The notes under the pieces: generated by a model
Seen by the model: the letters and a program-made list of their open reading frames with translations, nothing else
Databases searched by the model: none
Told to the model about the DNA's origin: nothing
Made by a program: the position numbers and the translations under genes
Shown here: piece by piece, positions 48,801 to 57,804 of the stretch
Layout: each line of letters begins with the position of its first letter
Position numbering within the stretch: the first letter of the stretch is position 1
DNA from: Apostichopus japonicus
Taxonomy: Eukaryota > Echinodermata > Holothuroidea > Aspidochirotida > Stichopodidae
Assembly: GCF_037975245.1 (NCBI RefSeq)
Contig: NC_092563.1
Span: 1,391,001 to 1,455,000 of the forward strand
Direction of reading: 5' to 3'
Length of the DNA stretch: 64,000 bases

Positions 48801-51800
48801 CCTCCTCCCTCTGCCTGTAGGAGAAGAATCGCTGCTGGAGAAGAGCTAGGCTCTCACCATCCCCAAATACTTTCAGCAGTACCTGAAATATCTTCTCAGC
48901 ATCTTTGGTAATAGCATCTCCTCTGCCCACTATCTCTTTCCTTGCCTTACCAGCCAGGTGGTCAAGAATGTACGCTGGCTGCTCGCCCGCCGTCATTCCC
49001 CTCGATGCCATCTGTCCCCTTACATCTGCTACCCATTCAGCAATAGTTTGGTCTCCTGGCTTCTGGGGGCGGTCTTTGAATCTTTCAAGGCGTCTGTCGT
49101 GGGAGATGTACATCCGCCGTATCTCGGGCGTGACGTCTGTAGCACTTGAGGCAGTGCTTTCGACTTCCTGCTTCTCCAACTCAGCTGTCATCTGTGCAGA
49201 TAACAGTTTCTCCGCCTCCAAAGCTTCTTTCAGAGCAGCGAGCTCAGCCTGTAGTTGCTTCTCCATCTCGACTCCAGCCAGTACTGTACCTCTATCACCA
49301 TGTACCTTCTGACAAGCCTACGTCCGCCTTAGTTGAATACCATGAAGAGGGGGTTGTCAAGGGTCTTCCACATCCTGTCCGTGACGCCAAAATGTAACAG
49401 GTGGAGTACAAAGAATAGTCTAAGACGCCATCTGTGGTGCTGTGATCTTTATTGTGGAACTTGACTTTGTTCCCCGAACAAACTCCTATTAAGAAATGAA
49501 AAGATGAAACACGACCATAAGCAAAAATAGAAAAATAGCCAATGTTAAAGGAATAAAAAAGAATATGAAATGCAAAAAGGGACGGAGTATCATACGTTAA
49601 TTACAATGGAGTCAAAGGTCCTAGTAGAAAGCTCCTACTGTCATTACCTACATGTATGTCATACCCGTGAACTCAATATGAAGCTTATGAATCGACTATG
49701 AACCCAGAGTAATCTAAGGTTTAATCACGGCCAACTAGGTATACACACTGAGCACCCGACAACTAAGATTATACCGCACGCACTCTAGTGACCTGACGAC
49801 AACTCCTGAGGGACCCAAATAGGGCTACCAGGCATGCCACCTCCAGAGTAACCTATCACTTATACACCATAGAATGCGCAAATTATCTAATAAAGACTAG
49901 CATTACCGACTCAAGGAGAAATAATAATGCCTATCTGCCTGTAGGTTAATAACAACTCTCTCATAAGGAACCCCCCACACGGCTTTGCTCCAAGCTTAAG
50001 GTTCTATGAGAGGTCTCATGATGAGTTTTGCTCTCACTCCCTTAATTATATACGTTAACAACTTGATTGTCTTGTAATCCACCTTAACTAAATCACTAAT
50101 AATTATAATGAAAACTTGAACCACAGCTGTATCAAATACTGTAGCTATTCTACTTGCAATAGCCAAGATACCGTCAAACAAGCATGAAAATGAAAGTAAA
50201 TGACTACAGGTACATATATAATGAGCCTAACTTTGCAATACATGTAAATACTGCTGTACAAGGAATCCCTGCATAAAAGCATGGCAATGATAAATAAGCT
50301 TACCCCTCTTCAAACTCCTTAAAACTAGATGATCAAGTCGTTCTGAATACACAGCTTGTTACCAGGTGATCATCTTCATTAAAATGTACCCCTTAGAAGA
50401 GCAGGATACGGCAAAATAGTTAGAGATAAATGTTTACGATTTGTTTAGCACATGTGTTGTTGTAAGAATACAATGAGATTTAGCTTTTTTTCCCGAGGTT
50501 AAAGTTCCCCAAATCCCATCAGCACATTCAACTTGGTACTAAATAGAGGGCGGTATTTACAATCTAACATTCTGTGCCTGTCACACAAGTAAACATTATA
50601 TTGGTGAATTCATCGGTGTGGTCAGTTTTGTCACAATCAATGAAAAATGAATATTCATACCCCTTCAGTATTCAAGTAATTTCTTTCATTGATAAAAGTC
50701 TTTTGTTTTTTAGTATAAAGTAACGTATAATTTAGCTCATGCAAAGTCTGGTGATGTCTTAAATCGTTGTGTAAATTCCATATTCCTTATCAATTAGTCA
50801 GCTTTTGTTGTAGCGCTTTTTGTACTTTAGCTACTTGTCAAAGAATGAAAAGTTTATTTTTATATTATCAGAGAAAATGAAGGAGAGTGCGTGTTGCACC
50901 TACTTGCGGAGAAAGTTCGACAACATCTTCAGGAAAGAGATGATAGCAAGTCTGGTAAGATGATTTACTGTAGAGCTTTTCAATGTTAACATGATCATTC
51001 ATTTTTACACAACACAGTTGTTCAAAAAAAAAGAATAGCAAAGCTTTAAAAGCGGTAAATTTTTGTAACTGAGACTATGATAAAGTTATCAAGATATTTT
51101 CCACGCAGAATTGCAGCAAATCTTGTAAACGCTAAATGGCTAAATGTGTAGAGTACGATCTGGGCAAGAATGCATTGGTTTGATACCATCTTTAAGTGCA
51201 TCAGTATTGCGCCTATACATATGTTATAATATGTATGTTACATTAATCGCGTTCTGTATGTTCTATAAACTACTGTACTAGCTCTTTCCCCATCCTCCCT
51301 CAGGTTCTGAGGTGGAGTCTTCCCTCGAGACGTGGATATCTTTAGATGGCAATGGAAGTGATTCTGACACACCATCTGGGGCTCCATCTGTACCAGAGGC
51401 AGAAATTGGTAAGATGACTATTATGGACAAACATCCTTCCAATAGCACATGTAGGTAGTCACACTGTTGCTGCATGTTGTGAAATACTTGAAATACACAG
51501 AGAACATGTTCAAGTTAGGCTTTAAAGAATAAAACTAATATGTTTTTCAAGATTTGCTAATATTGGGAAGAAAATGCAAACTGCCTTTAAGTCAGACAGC
51601 TGCCATGACACACAAACAGAATGGAAAAAACACATTGTTTTTTCGGGCCATTGGCTAGGGTTTGATAAGCCAGTGGTTACATGTGAGACATGTGCCTCAA
51701 GAGTTTCGCTTGTGATGAATTTTTCTCAGCCAAAAAGCTCCAAAGTGTTTGCCTATCATTTAAGTGATCAGGCCAGTTTCCACCCCACGCCCCCCTTCCC

Positions 51801-54800
51801 TTTCCCACCCCAATTTCCATGGTCATCACCTTCATTTTACCATCTTTCATCTCCAGAAATTCCAGAAATATTACACGGAGAACCCTTCACAGACAGAAAA
51901 AGTACCTTTCAGGGTCATATTGCATTCCCAGTCATGTCAGTTAAACAGGTATGTGTCTTGTTTGTCCCATATTGATGATCATGATGTACAAACATTACCT
52001 TCCACTTTATATAAATTCTTTTGATTAGTTATTTGAGCACATAGTAAAAATAAACTTAAATAGTTTGAATGCCACACCACTTAACTAGCATAACTATAAA
52101 ATTCTACTCGCCAATACAAAAAAATTCACTCCCAAGTCAATAATATTAGGTGATAGTGTCTGTACCATAATGGTTGCATTGTTAATATCTAAGCTAATGA
52201 AATTTCCAAACCAATGGACTTTGCTTCTAGGCTAATATTAGGAATGTGCTTCTGTGTAAATGTATCATGCCATGATGCTTTAAAAATTACTCAAGAAAAC
52301 GAAAAAACATATGATATGGTGTGCACCATTTACAGGACATGTTCTGTATGAAGAAATTTGAAATGACCATCAGGAAGGCTACAGCTGTTGTGCATGGTTA
52401 CCCATTGCTAGTAAACTTCCACAGTGTGTTCTATGTTATGGTCTATGTAAGGTTTGATGTAACACTAGGTCAAATGTGACACAGAGCTCAGATCGAAAAT
52501 CTGTTTTTGTTGGACACCCTGAAAACTAAATCAGTATCGGTCAAACGTAAAGAACGCTCTTCTGTGTTAAATGTACTGTCGTCAAATGTTTACTTTCCGT
52601 TGACATCTAACTTTGAGTTGTACAATCTTTGCACAAGAACGTTGGTGTTATGAAGATGTCTCATAACCCACCACTCCTTCACTCCCAGGTTAAGATGGTT
52701 CTCAGAAAGCTGTATGAAAACAGGAAGATAGCCAATGCTACTCATAACATCATGGCCTACAGGTAGGTCTCCAAAACAATAAGAAAGTAGTTGGTGACAC
52801 TTCTCTGATATTCTTCAGATACACTCCAGCCTATATACACTCCAGCCTGTACATATATATATTGTATATATATTGCTTATATAAGTCTCAAATCACCGGC
52901 CTCAACAAAGACTTGGGATCCCTTAACAACTACAGTATAAGTTCTACAAACATATGTAATCCATTCTTTGCTCCTTAATCAGCTTCCTGTATAGTCATGG
53001 TTTATTTGGTTTTAATTCCATCAATGCAACTTACACTTATCTAGTGTAATACTTTCATTGTATTACATTTTGTACTTTTCATTTGACAGCCAAGTGTTGC
53101 TGACCAAGGTCCCAGGGGGACCGAAAATTCCAATATATTTTTTAAACATTACTCCTTATTTGTCAGTTATGAGTCATATCTTATTTCTCTATTAATATAT
53201 ATATATATATATATATCTATATATATCTATATATATATATATATATATATTATATATGTACTTGAGAAACAAAATGAACTGTCCCTGGTTTACATTGTTT
53301 TGTAGGATAACTGCTATCTTGAAACTATGTAGACATTACCATTGCTCTTACAGGTCACATGTATCCCCTCATTTCACTGCCTAATTAGCCACTGTATAAA
53401 GGAAGAGCAAATGTCAGAAAATGCCAACAACAATGTCTTAAGACAGCTCAGTTTAAGTAATGTTTCAGCAATAAGCACTGCGTCAAAACTTTGTGGAACC
53501 CTTCTATGGATGACATAAAAAAAAAATTGCAAACTAAATTATTAATAGAACTAATTATTTCAAAATAATTAAAAACACTGCTTCAGGTGCTGTTGAATCT
53601 TGCCAACTCAACTAATCAGCACTAAATCTCTGTTATAACTGAAGTCTACTGGAAGTCATATTTTCATTACAAATTTTGGCTCAAGTTTGGCATGTCTACA
53701 TTTATGTCTACCTTCAATGGGTGATAATTTTTTCTCAAACACCAATATTGTCTCCTGTGGACGAATCACAAAATTCTAAATTGTCCATGTTGTTTTTGTT
53801 TATTCAATTTTCTGATATGCTAGGATCGAGTTACCATCCACTGGAGCCTTCCTCCAGGACTGTGACGATGACGGGGAGACGGCTGCTGCTGCTAGAGTCC
53901 TTCATCTCCTACAGGTATGTGGAATCTATCAAACCCCCCTGCCTCCCCCTCCCCCTCCCCACTAACTTATATAACTAGACATTTCTTTCAATTGTTTAGA
54001 GTTTTGTTGTCCTGTTCTTTAGTGCATATATAGGTATGTACATGTAAAAACATTTTATGGAATTGATTCCCGATAGCTTGGGATGGAGGGTGCAGTTTAC
54101 GAATCTTGCCCTTGGGGAGGGAGAGGGGGGATTGAAAGCTAGGCTACAGAGCCTATTATTGTCACAAGTTCAAGCACTCCAAATAAATGGTATAATGATC
54201 CAGTTGGTTATTTTCTCTTCTCCTTCTTTCAAATTAATGCTGAATCATGATGTGAATATGATCATGAGACCTTCCAATTCAAGTCATAATTCAGATCTGA
54301 GCTAACCCTCAGAACTTCGCTCAAATATCTGAGGCTTAGAAATTTGCCGTATACAGCCGAGGGAAGCCACTATGATTGGATGTTGTATACAGACTGTAGA
54401 TAAGTTGAAAAAGTGCATACCCCCAAAATATATGACTTGTACTTATAACATTGCTCCAAAGAAAAACTAAATATGTGATGACTTTTTCTTTTTCTTTGAG
54501 TGTGAGAACAGACGAGTAAACACTTCCAGAGATGCATTTAATTCTTGGGAAAGTCTCCAGAGTGATTATAAGCGATTAAAAGGAACTTTTTATAGAATAA
54601 TCTAAATATATTCTATAATATTACATGACAGTAGCTATAAATATATATATAATAAGTGTGTTATGAAGATGTAAAAACAAATAAATCACATGTAGTCGTG
54701 CATAAAGCTAAACTTTAGATAATTATATAATCTGCTCTCTTCAGACCTATTTATTTTAACCGTAAATTGTCTTCACATACGCTGTCATAGAATGTATAAG

Positions 54801-55484
54801 TGATTTTTAAATTCAATTTTGCACTGATTGAGCTGAAACTGCAAAGTTGGATTTTCAAACTATAAACTTGCATTTGTTTATGTCTTAACAAATCACTTGA
54901 AACAATATAATCAACGATGACAATATATTTTTTGTCTATCGTCTAGATAGTGGACGCAAGAAATGTGGTGGTAATTGTGTCAAGGTGGTTTGGAGGAATT
55001 TTATTACATCTCGATAGATTCAAACACATCAGTAATGCTGCCAGAAACATGCTGGAACTAACGGGATTCATAGAAAATAAGGTAGGTTGGTGTTATTCTC
55101 TTTAAATAATTTCTCTTTCATATTAAATTTGAACTATTTTCTGTATTATCATATTTCCGTTTTTTTTTTAAATAAGAACAGCTGAGTTATTAGACTGTAG
55201 CAAAATTTGTGGTGCTGAGATAAAGTATGCGTCATGCCAAACAACCGTATTAAATCTGTCTGCCATTTTCTTTTTGCAATGTATAACAACATGGGAAAAT
55301 GATTTACTTTGTCAGTACCAGTCACAGCATAGAATTGTCAATAATAACTTTCACAGGCAATCAGTTAATGGATGTCGAATCCATTAAGCTCAATACAGGA
55401 TTTGGACAATGCTTCTATTCGTCTATTTTCGTTCTTCAGCAGGATAAAGTTAAGAAGAAGACCGTGAAATCGAAACGGAAATGA
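39843..55484 (+). CDS. IMPACT: IMPACT homologue: RWD + UPF0029 protein, inhibitor of GCN2 activation
   Basis: Eleven coding exons: 39843-39872, 40614-40730, 41464-41516, 42346-42408, 50872-50954, 51304-51408, 51857-51948, 52689-52762, 53824-53914, 54947-55081, 55443-55484. All have GT-AG borders and compatible phases, giving 294 aa (human 320). Exons 1-5 make the RWD domain (AMVAIYSSDWCVVDE, VHLPETYPS, TPWLRDEER). Exon 6 is an acidic linker. Exons 7-10 make the UPF0029/Impact domain (DRKSTFQGHIA, VLRKLYENRKIANATHNI, QDCDDDGETAAAARVLHLL, VVIVSRWFGGILL, DRFKHISNAARN). The last exon is a lysine-rich tail. Known role: cytosolic protein that binds GCN1 through the RWD domain and restrains the eIF2-alpha kinase GCN2. 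Intron 4 is greatly enlarged by an antisense gypsy element. The last exon could begin three bases earlier (CAGCAG acceptor). Where human has Gly-Pro before DRFKHI, this protein has His-Leu. Confidence 0.94.
41655..41830 (+). repeat. Possible SINE relic in IMPACT intron 3
   Basis: A tRNA-like stretch (GTGTTAAGGCAAGGGACTTACTC then GGCTGGATTCC) has approximately A-box and B-box spacing. The boxes are degenerate and no tail or target duplication is visible. Low support. Confidence 0.25.
42380..42557 (+). repeat. Tandem duplication of the 3' part of IMPACT exon 4 and its donor region
   Basis: TTAGAATCAGGTCTACTCTCAATTTGCAG plus about 125 bp of following intron (to about 42527) recurs from 42528 as TTAGAATCAGGTGTACTGTCGATATACAAG. 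The second copy is split by the gypsy insertion and resumes at 50586 (intron words GGTGAATTCATCGGTGTGGTCAGTTTTG, ending near 50712). The first copy is the functional exon. The second has lost the exon's 5' part but keeps a possible acceptor (TTAG) and donor (GTAAAC), so it could be a remnant or a potential alternative exon. Confidence 0.7.
42558..43750 (-). repeat. 3' LTR of gypsy element
   Basis: 1193 bp. By eye it is identical to the copy at 49393-50585. On the minus strand an AATAAA (42613-42618) near the LTR's 3' side is the likely polyadenylation signal. Confidence 0.95.
43751..43765 (-). other. Polypurine tract (plus-strand primer)
   Basis: On the minus strand, AAAGGAGGGGGTGTG lies directly upstream of the 3' LTR. 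This is the expected position and composition for the plus-strand DNA priming site. Confidence 0.75.
43766..44026 (-). other. Gypsy element 3' non-coding segment
   Basis: About 260 bp between the pol stop codon and the polypurine tract. No open frame, and specifically no envelope gene. Confidence 0.6.
44027..48280 (-). CDS. pol: Gypsy pol polyprotein: protease, reverse transcriptase, RNase H, integrase
   Basis: Single 1417-codon open frame. Aspartic protease DTGA lies at residues about 41-44. The reverse transcriptase has LCVDYRALN and the catalytic YLDDILVFG near residue 498. RNase H has LETDASFHGLGAVLSQ near 667. The integrase zinc module is HQSPEK...CQKCQRC near 950-985, and the catalytic core has MDFT, HSDQGRNFE and HPEGNAQCERFNRT near 1003-1100. 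A GPY/F-like module and an acidic tail follow. The apparent start codon is GTG at 48278-48280 with no ATG context of its own. The frame continues unbroken upstream to the slippery site in gag, so pol is expected as a gag-pol fusion made by -1 frameshifting, not by independent initiation. Long antisense open frames over it are shadows. Confidence 0.95.
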   Translation of the reverse strand: MKSRTAGVSMLTTGSLLKKAVGKCPEVTLEVSNVPTRCLIDTGAQVSTITESFFYQNCPSEELIDISTILQLSAAQGLDVPYVGFAELPVTALGQNFYAGFLVTRDLVGTPMAQRKAAVPGLLGSNIFEQLSELLKKSLGESYLQQLLSEGNKWAHVLALYQEKVAGSLGDEEGRICEVRIAGKEPVLLPGRTAVLVECTVKPAVSQTPYEALIEQQENLSTHLQNGVFVCPTMVKVTENGRILSQVLNLAPRDVYLQPRTPVAILRAVEDLNKPVNVSLQEQRVSETQWYDKVLPEIDFGPDITESEMKTVLGMLSMHKGVFSTSDDDVGFCDKIKHTIPLSDDTPIKVPHRRIPPHEWQEVREHLEKLLKQKVIQESSSPFASPVVLVRKKDGKLRLCVDYRALNNKTRKDAYPLPRIEEALDALKGAKYFCSLDLSHGYYQVPVAEEDVEKTAFRAGTGGLYEYLRMPFGLCNAPATFMRLMDHIFGDQNMQTLLIYLDDILVFGSTVEETTARLEMVIERLERHNLKLKPSKCQLFRKKVRYLGHVVSSEGISPDPEKIRAVKDWPLPRNEKELRGFLGLTGYYRRFVPGYAKISAPLHALVGSTQVGKKKKVKGTTLPGRTPTFYEKWESGHEEAFCSLKEKLLSSPILGYPVFTEPFILETDASFHGLGAVLSQKQGDKVVVLAYASRGLKPHEKNMENYSSMKLELLALKWAITEKFRDLLIGAEFVVWTDNNPLSYLQTSTKLGATETRWMAELSPFRFKVKYRSGKSNQNADSLSRKTQHGTEPQTVRFEQILAKRLEKAPRQTSLIPPELVQKVYDNTDQVWLREIGCKSANTRPSSTSTFPSFNQIELIRLQQSDPIFKRVWHFWNKGTEPEHHTLKEETPLVRRVARDWKKLHEANGLLYRRVILAGHETLQLCLPQALKETVLESLHDKVGHQSPEKTIQLVQKRCFWPGMVANITDHCQKCQRCSLAKAGKRVRTKMGTLTAKKPLEVLAMDFTMLEKSSSGYENVLVLTDIFTKFTQAIPTKDQRAETVAKVLVKEWFVKFGVPLRLHSDQGRNFESSVIRHLCQLYGIHKSRTTPYHPEGNAQCERFNRTLHDRLRTLSADNKRSWPSHLPELIYAYNATPHSTTGYAPHYLFFGREPTLPVDHLLGIEIGDSWVESHQSRLNRAFEAATAKTNSEMLRRKQRLDNLAQSDTDLQLGTRVFTRKRHQGRHKIQDAWDDIPHKVISRPDPDGPVYVVEPLVGDGPIKTLNRRDLLDTKKLVVDVPSPTTVNHEPPHSDSGEVNNDDSGDGEIVIEYRLKPEERARMIEDPGDDNHADFDKQGDANSPEPCEQQPGVNDDIEVVPRRSSRLNAGQHPNPHNLPCSVSQEEIGFAIDVDRAMLDKICETQLLIARMLSSRQSKE
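48259..48301 (-). promoter_or_regulatory. Programmed -1 ribosomal frameshift signal at gag-pol junction
   Basis: On the minus strand the heptamer T TTA AAC (48301-48295) lies in the gag zero frame immediately before the gag stop TAG (48294-48292). After a 6-base spacer, CACCTGTTGTG (48288-48278) can pair with CACAGCAGGTG (48269-48259) around an 8-base loop. The stem is 11 pairs including one G-U. Slipping back one base at the heptamer places ribosomes exactly in the pol frame (CTA GCT CCA ... GTG AAG). U UUA AAC is among the most efficient known eukaryotic slippery sites. Confidence 0.85.
48292..49266 (-). CDS. gag: Gypsy gag polyprotein with CCHC zinc knuckle
   Basis: 324-codon open frame. 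The N-terminal 50 residues are a Glu/Leu/Ala-rich predicted coiled coil (LAALKEALEAEKLL). A retrotransposon gag/capsid-like region follows (FLSYRQ-type segment RFFSYRQREEEDLVTCSLEL). Near the C-terminus is a CX2CX4HX4C zinc knuckle, CFKCNSPDHIKRNC, which binds nucleic acid. The frame ends NLN-stop on the slippery heptamer that feeds ribosomes into pol. Gag forms the particle in which reverse transcription takes place. Confidence 0.92.
   Translation of the reverse strand: MEKQLQAELAALKEALEAEKLLSAQMTAELEKQEVESTASSATDVTPEIRRMYISHDRRLERFKDRPQKPGDQTIAEWVADVRGQMASRGMTAGEQPAYILDHLAGKARKEIVGRGDAITKDAEKIFQVLLKVFGDGESLALLQQRFFSYRQREEEDLVTCSLELVDLYDRIVALDSSFSTCRESNLKGRLAESVRDEGLRRELRRINLENPKLSFFDARDQALVWYGRSTKTHPKPRNVATEELKADETSVENIVREQSRQIKAQQEQINQLLEFVTRGRQQHPPGRGLCFKCNSPDHIKRNCPEMTKKAASPASTQQPANLN
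49372..49389 (-). other. Primer-binding site candidate
   Basis: On the minus strand TGGCGTCACGGACAGGAT begins three bases after the 5' LTR. It starts with TGG, the complement of a tRNA 3' CCA end. I did not assign the tRNA. Confidence 0.7.
49393..50585 (-). repeat. 5' LTR of gypsy element
   Basis: 1193 bp, the same length as the 42558 copy and without visible differences. As the upstream LTR on the minus strand it should carry the promoter. Confidence 0.95.
53193..53259. repeat. (TA)n microsatellite in IMPACT intron 8
   Basis: About 65 bases of TA dinucleotide with two TATC interruptions. Confidence 0.9.
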
Positions 55485-57804
55485 TATAAGGTGTGGGGAC
55501 AAGGCATCAAAACATGTAAGACTGTCACTGCACTGAAGTTTGAGGTCCAAATTACGTCATGGATCGATATACAGGAATCAGTGGAAAGTGGCTAGGTACC
55601 AGTTCACAGATGATCACTGGACCATTCGTACATGGACCTTCAATTTATGATCAAGTCTAACAAATTAATATATCAGTCATGCGGGCCTAGAATTTCACAA
55701 TTTTAGCTAAATTTGCCAGTACTGACAAAATCTTCTGGCTGAAATCAAATTTTCACTGGCATTTTCCTGAATTAAAACACACATCAGTTTACTGTACAGG
55801 CTTTTGAGAGCAGCCCAAGAATATTTGCTGATTATAAGCAATATTAACTACAGGGTTTGTGTTAGGTATGGATATCATGCCGATTCTGTGTCACTGACGA
55901 TTGTTTAGTAGACTTATCATGTGTTTATGTCCTTAATGTCTACTGGCAGAAAATTGTCAGTGCCTTTCTTTTCTACTGGCAAAGGGCAAAATCTACGGGT
56001 ATTTAGGTATTTTAGCCAGAATTTTGAGACAGGTGAATGTAACATCAACTAGTGAGAACTGATGTATGTTGGCATACATGAAAGAAATTGACAAGTAATT
56101 ACATCTGTTCAGCATTGTTTGTCTTTGTCATGTTTGAAAAAGTAATTAATTGTGCTGCTTTTGGAAACAATGTTACATCACATAATGAAGAAAACAGTAA
56201 TGAACATGACGCTGTCTAACCTGCCATTTGCTCGTTTGTGATATTAAACTACTAAAAGCTTATTATCTTGGTCTCGTCAAATTTGGTGAAATTTCCAGTA
56301 AACTGCCTACCACATGCAAAAACTGCTCTAATTGATATTAATACAAATCCAATTGCTCTTGCCAGTTTGATTTTGTCACAAGATGCTAGGTATAGTGATT
56401 ATTTCAAAGTACGTTTAAGTTGTGAACTTCCTTTGCCGTGTTTAATGTCGTAACAGTTTTATCAACTCTCTTATGTTTGTCATCCCCAAAGAGAAAGTCA
56501 ATCTAGCCAAACCACCCACAGAAAAATCAAGTGAGCCAAAAAAAAATTCTCTCCTTTGTAAGAATTTTGGAATGAAAAATTGGAAAATTTGCAATCTTCA
56601 ATATCCACAAAGTTTGATGGCCAAATTACACAAGTTACATAAGTTGACATTCTGTTCTCAAGTAGATCATCCTAGTCCTTCACTCAAGCAATTAATGATC
56701 ATATTATTTTTGGAGGTATGTAAATTGATCAATTCTGTGGAAAAGCATGGTTTCAAATATTGAAAATCTATATTTATAAAGAGAGTGTCAAAGTGCGTAA
56801 ATATTTTTCTTAAACGATGAAAGAGAGAAATATGAAATCAGTTGGTATCTATCATTACTAAAGTTATGTTTATGGCATTATTTTATTGATGTTGAGATAT
56901 TGTTGCTTTGAGCCCTCTCATCAGGAGAGGGGTTGAGGTTGTTGGGTTTGGATTGTGTTCTATTGGTTGGTTTATCTTCATAATTTTTTCCATAACATAA
57001 GTTCACTCAAAAAGGCAAAAGACACAGAAAATACTTTGTGGACAAAGAAAGTCGGCATTTGTGATTCTATTTCTAAGGCAAACTTCTTTCAATTAAGCAA
57101 AACTTCTAATAAGATCAATTAAAGTGTTAAGTTGGCAACATTAATAAAAAAAAAAATCATTTGTAAATTATTCTTTTTTGTTAATTGAGTAACTTTGCCC
57201 AGCCATGTGATTCTTTCGTTTAACTTTCAACAAAACATTGACACAACAAACACTCATAAATGAACAAAGTAATGCAGCATAAAGTAACTTAAAAACCTAG
57301 CAAACCAATTAAATATGAAACCTTTGCCGAAAAAAAAAGAAAAACAAAACTGCTGCCATAGCCTATCATAAGACCAGGCAATAGATGAAATATAGCACTT
57401 GGAGGTTAATAACACATAATGCTATTAACGATTTATGAATATTAACATTTAGTTATCTTTTCTACTAAATGAAAGACAACTTGATCATTCTTTTCCTGTA
57501 TTATATACAATAAATGTATAAAATACGTAAAAAAAAAGAAGACAAAAAACCCTTCACCAACAAAATAATTCTCAATAAGTGAAATTTTTTACAGAGAATA
57601 CACCCAATAAGAATGAACACAAAGATTTTACAAAACCCAGCAGATCTCACACCCACTCTCATACTTGGTGGTTAATACTTTATATATGCGGCTAAGGATG
57701 ATGAAGGTATGCAGTTACAGAGGCAATCGTGTTTGCGAGCAGATCAGCTGTTTTAGAGCTGGCTTCAATTTTTGTAGACGAGATTACTATTTGCTATATA
57801 TTCA
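55485..57804. other. Convergent intergenic region between IMPACT and the phospholipase gene
   Basis: Both flanking genes end here, so it should contain both 3' UTRs. At about 55685-56030 a pair of imperfect inverted words (AGAATTTCACAATTTTAGC; TTTTAGCCAGAATTTTGAGA) may mark a decayed MITE. Open frames (for example 56473-56763) have no homology that I recognise. Confidence 0.45.

Larger units (their letters stand above)
42558..50585 (-). mobile_element. Complete Ty3/gypsy LTR retrotransposon (minus strand)
   Basis: 8028-bp element with 1193-bp LTRs at 42558-43750 and 49393-50585, starting TGTAACAGG and ending GCCTGTCACA on the plus strand (TG...CA ends). Target duplication CAAG lies at 42554-42557 and 50586-50589. 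Order on the minus strand is 5' LTR, primer-binding site, gag, pol (protease, RT, RNase H, integrase), polypurine tract, 3' LTR. Integrase after RT/RNase H defines Ty3/gypsy. No envelope frame is present, and the C-terminus has no clear chromodomain. The coding frames are intact and I saw no difference between the LTRs, so the insertion is recent. It lies antisense within IMPACT intron 4. Confidence 0.96.

Noticed and set aside
44237-49397. Plus-strand open frames of 60-135 codons
   Set aside because: They are antisense shadows of the gypsy gag and pol frames and carry no motif of their own.
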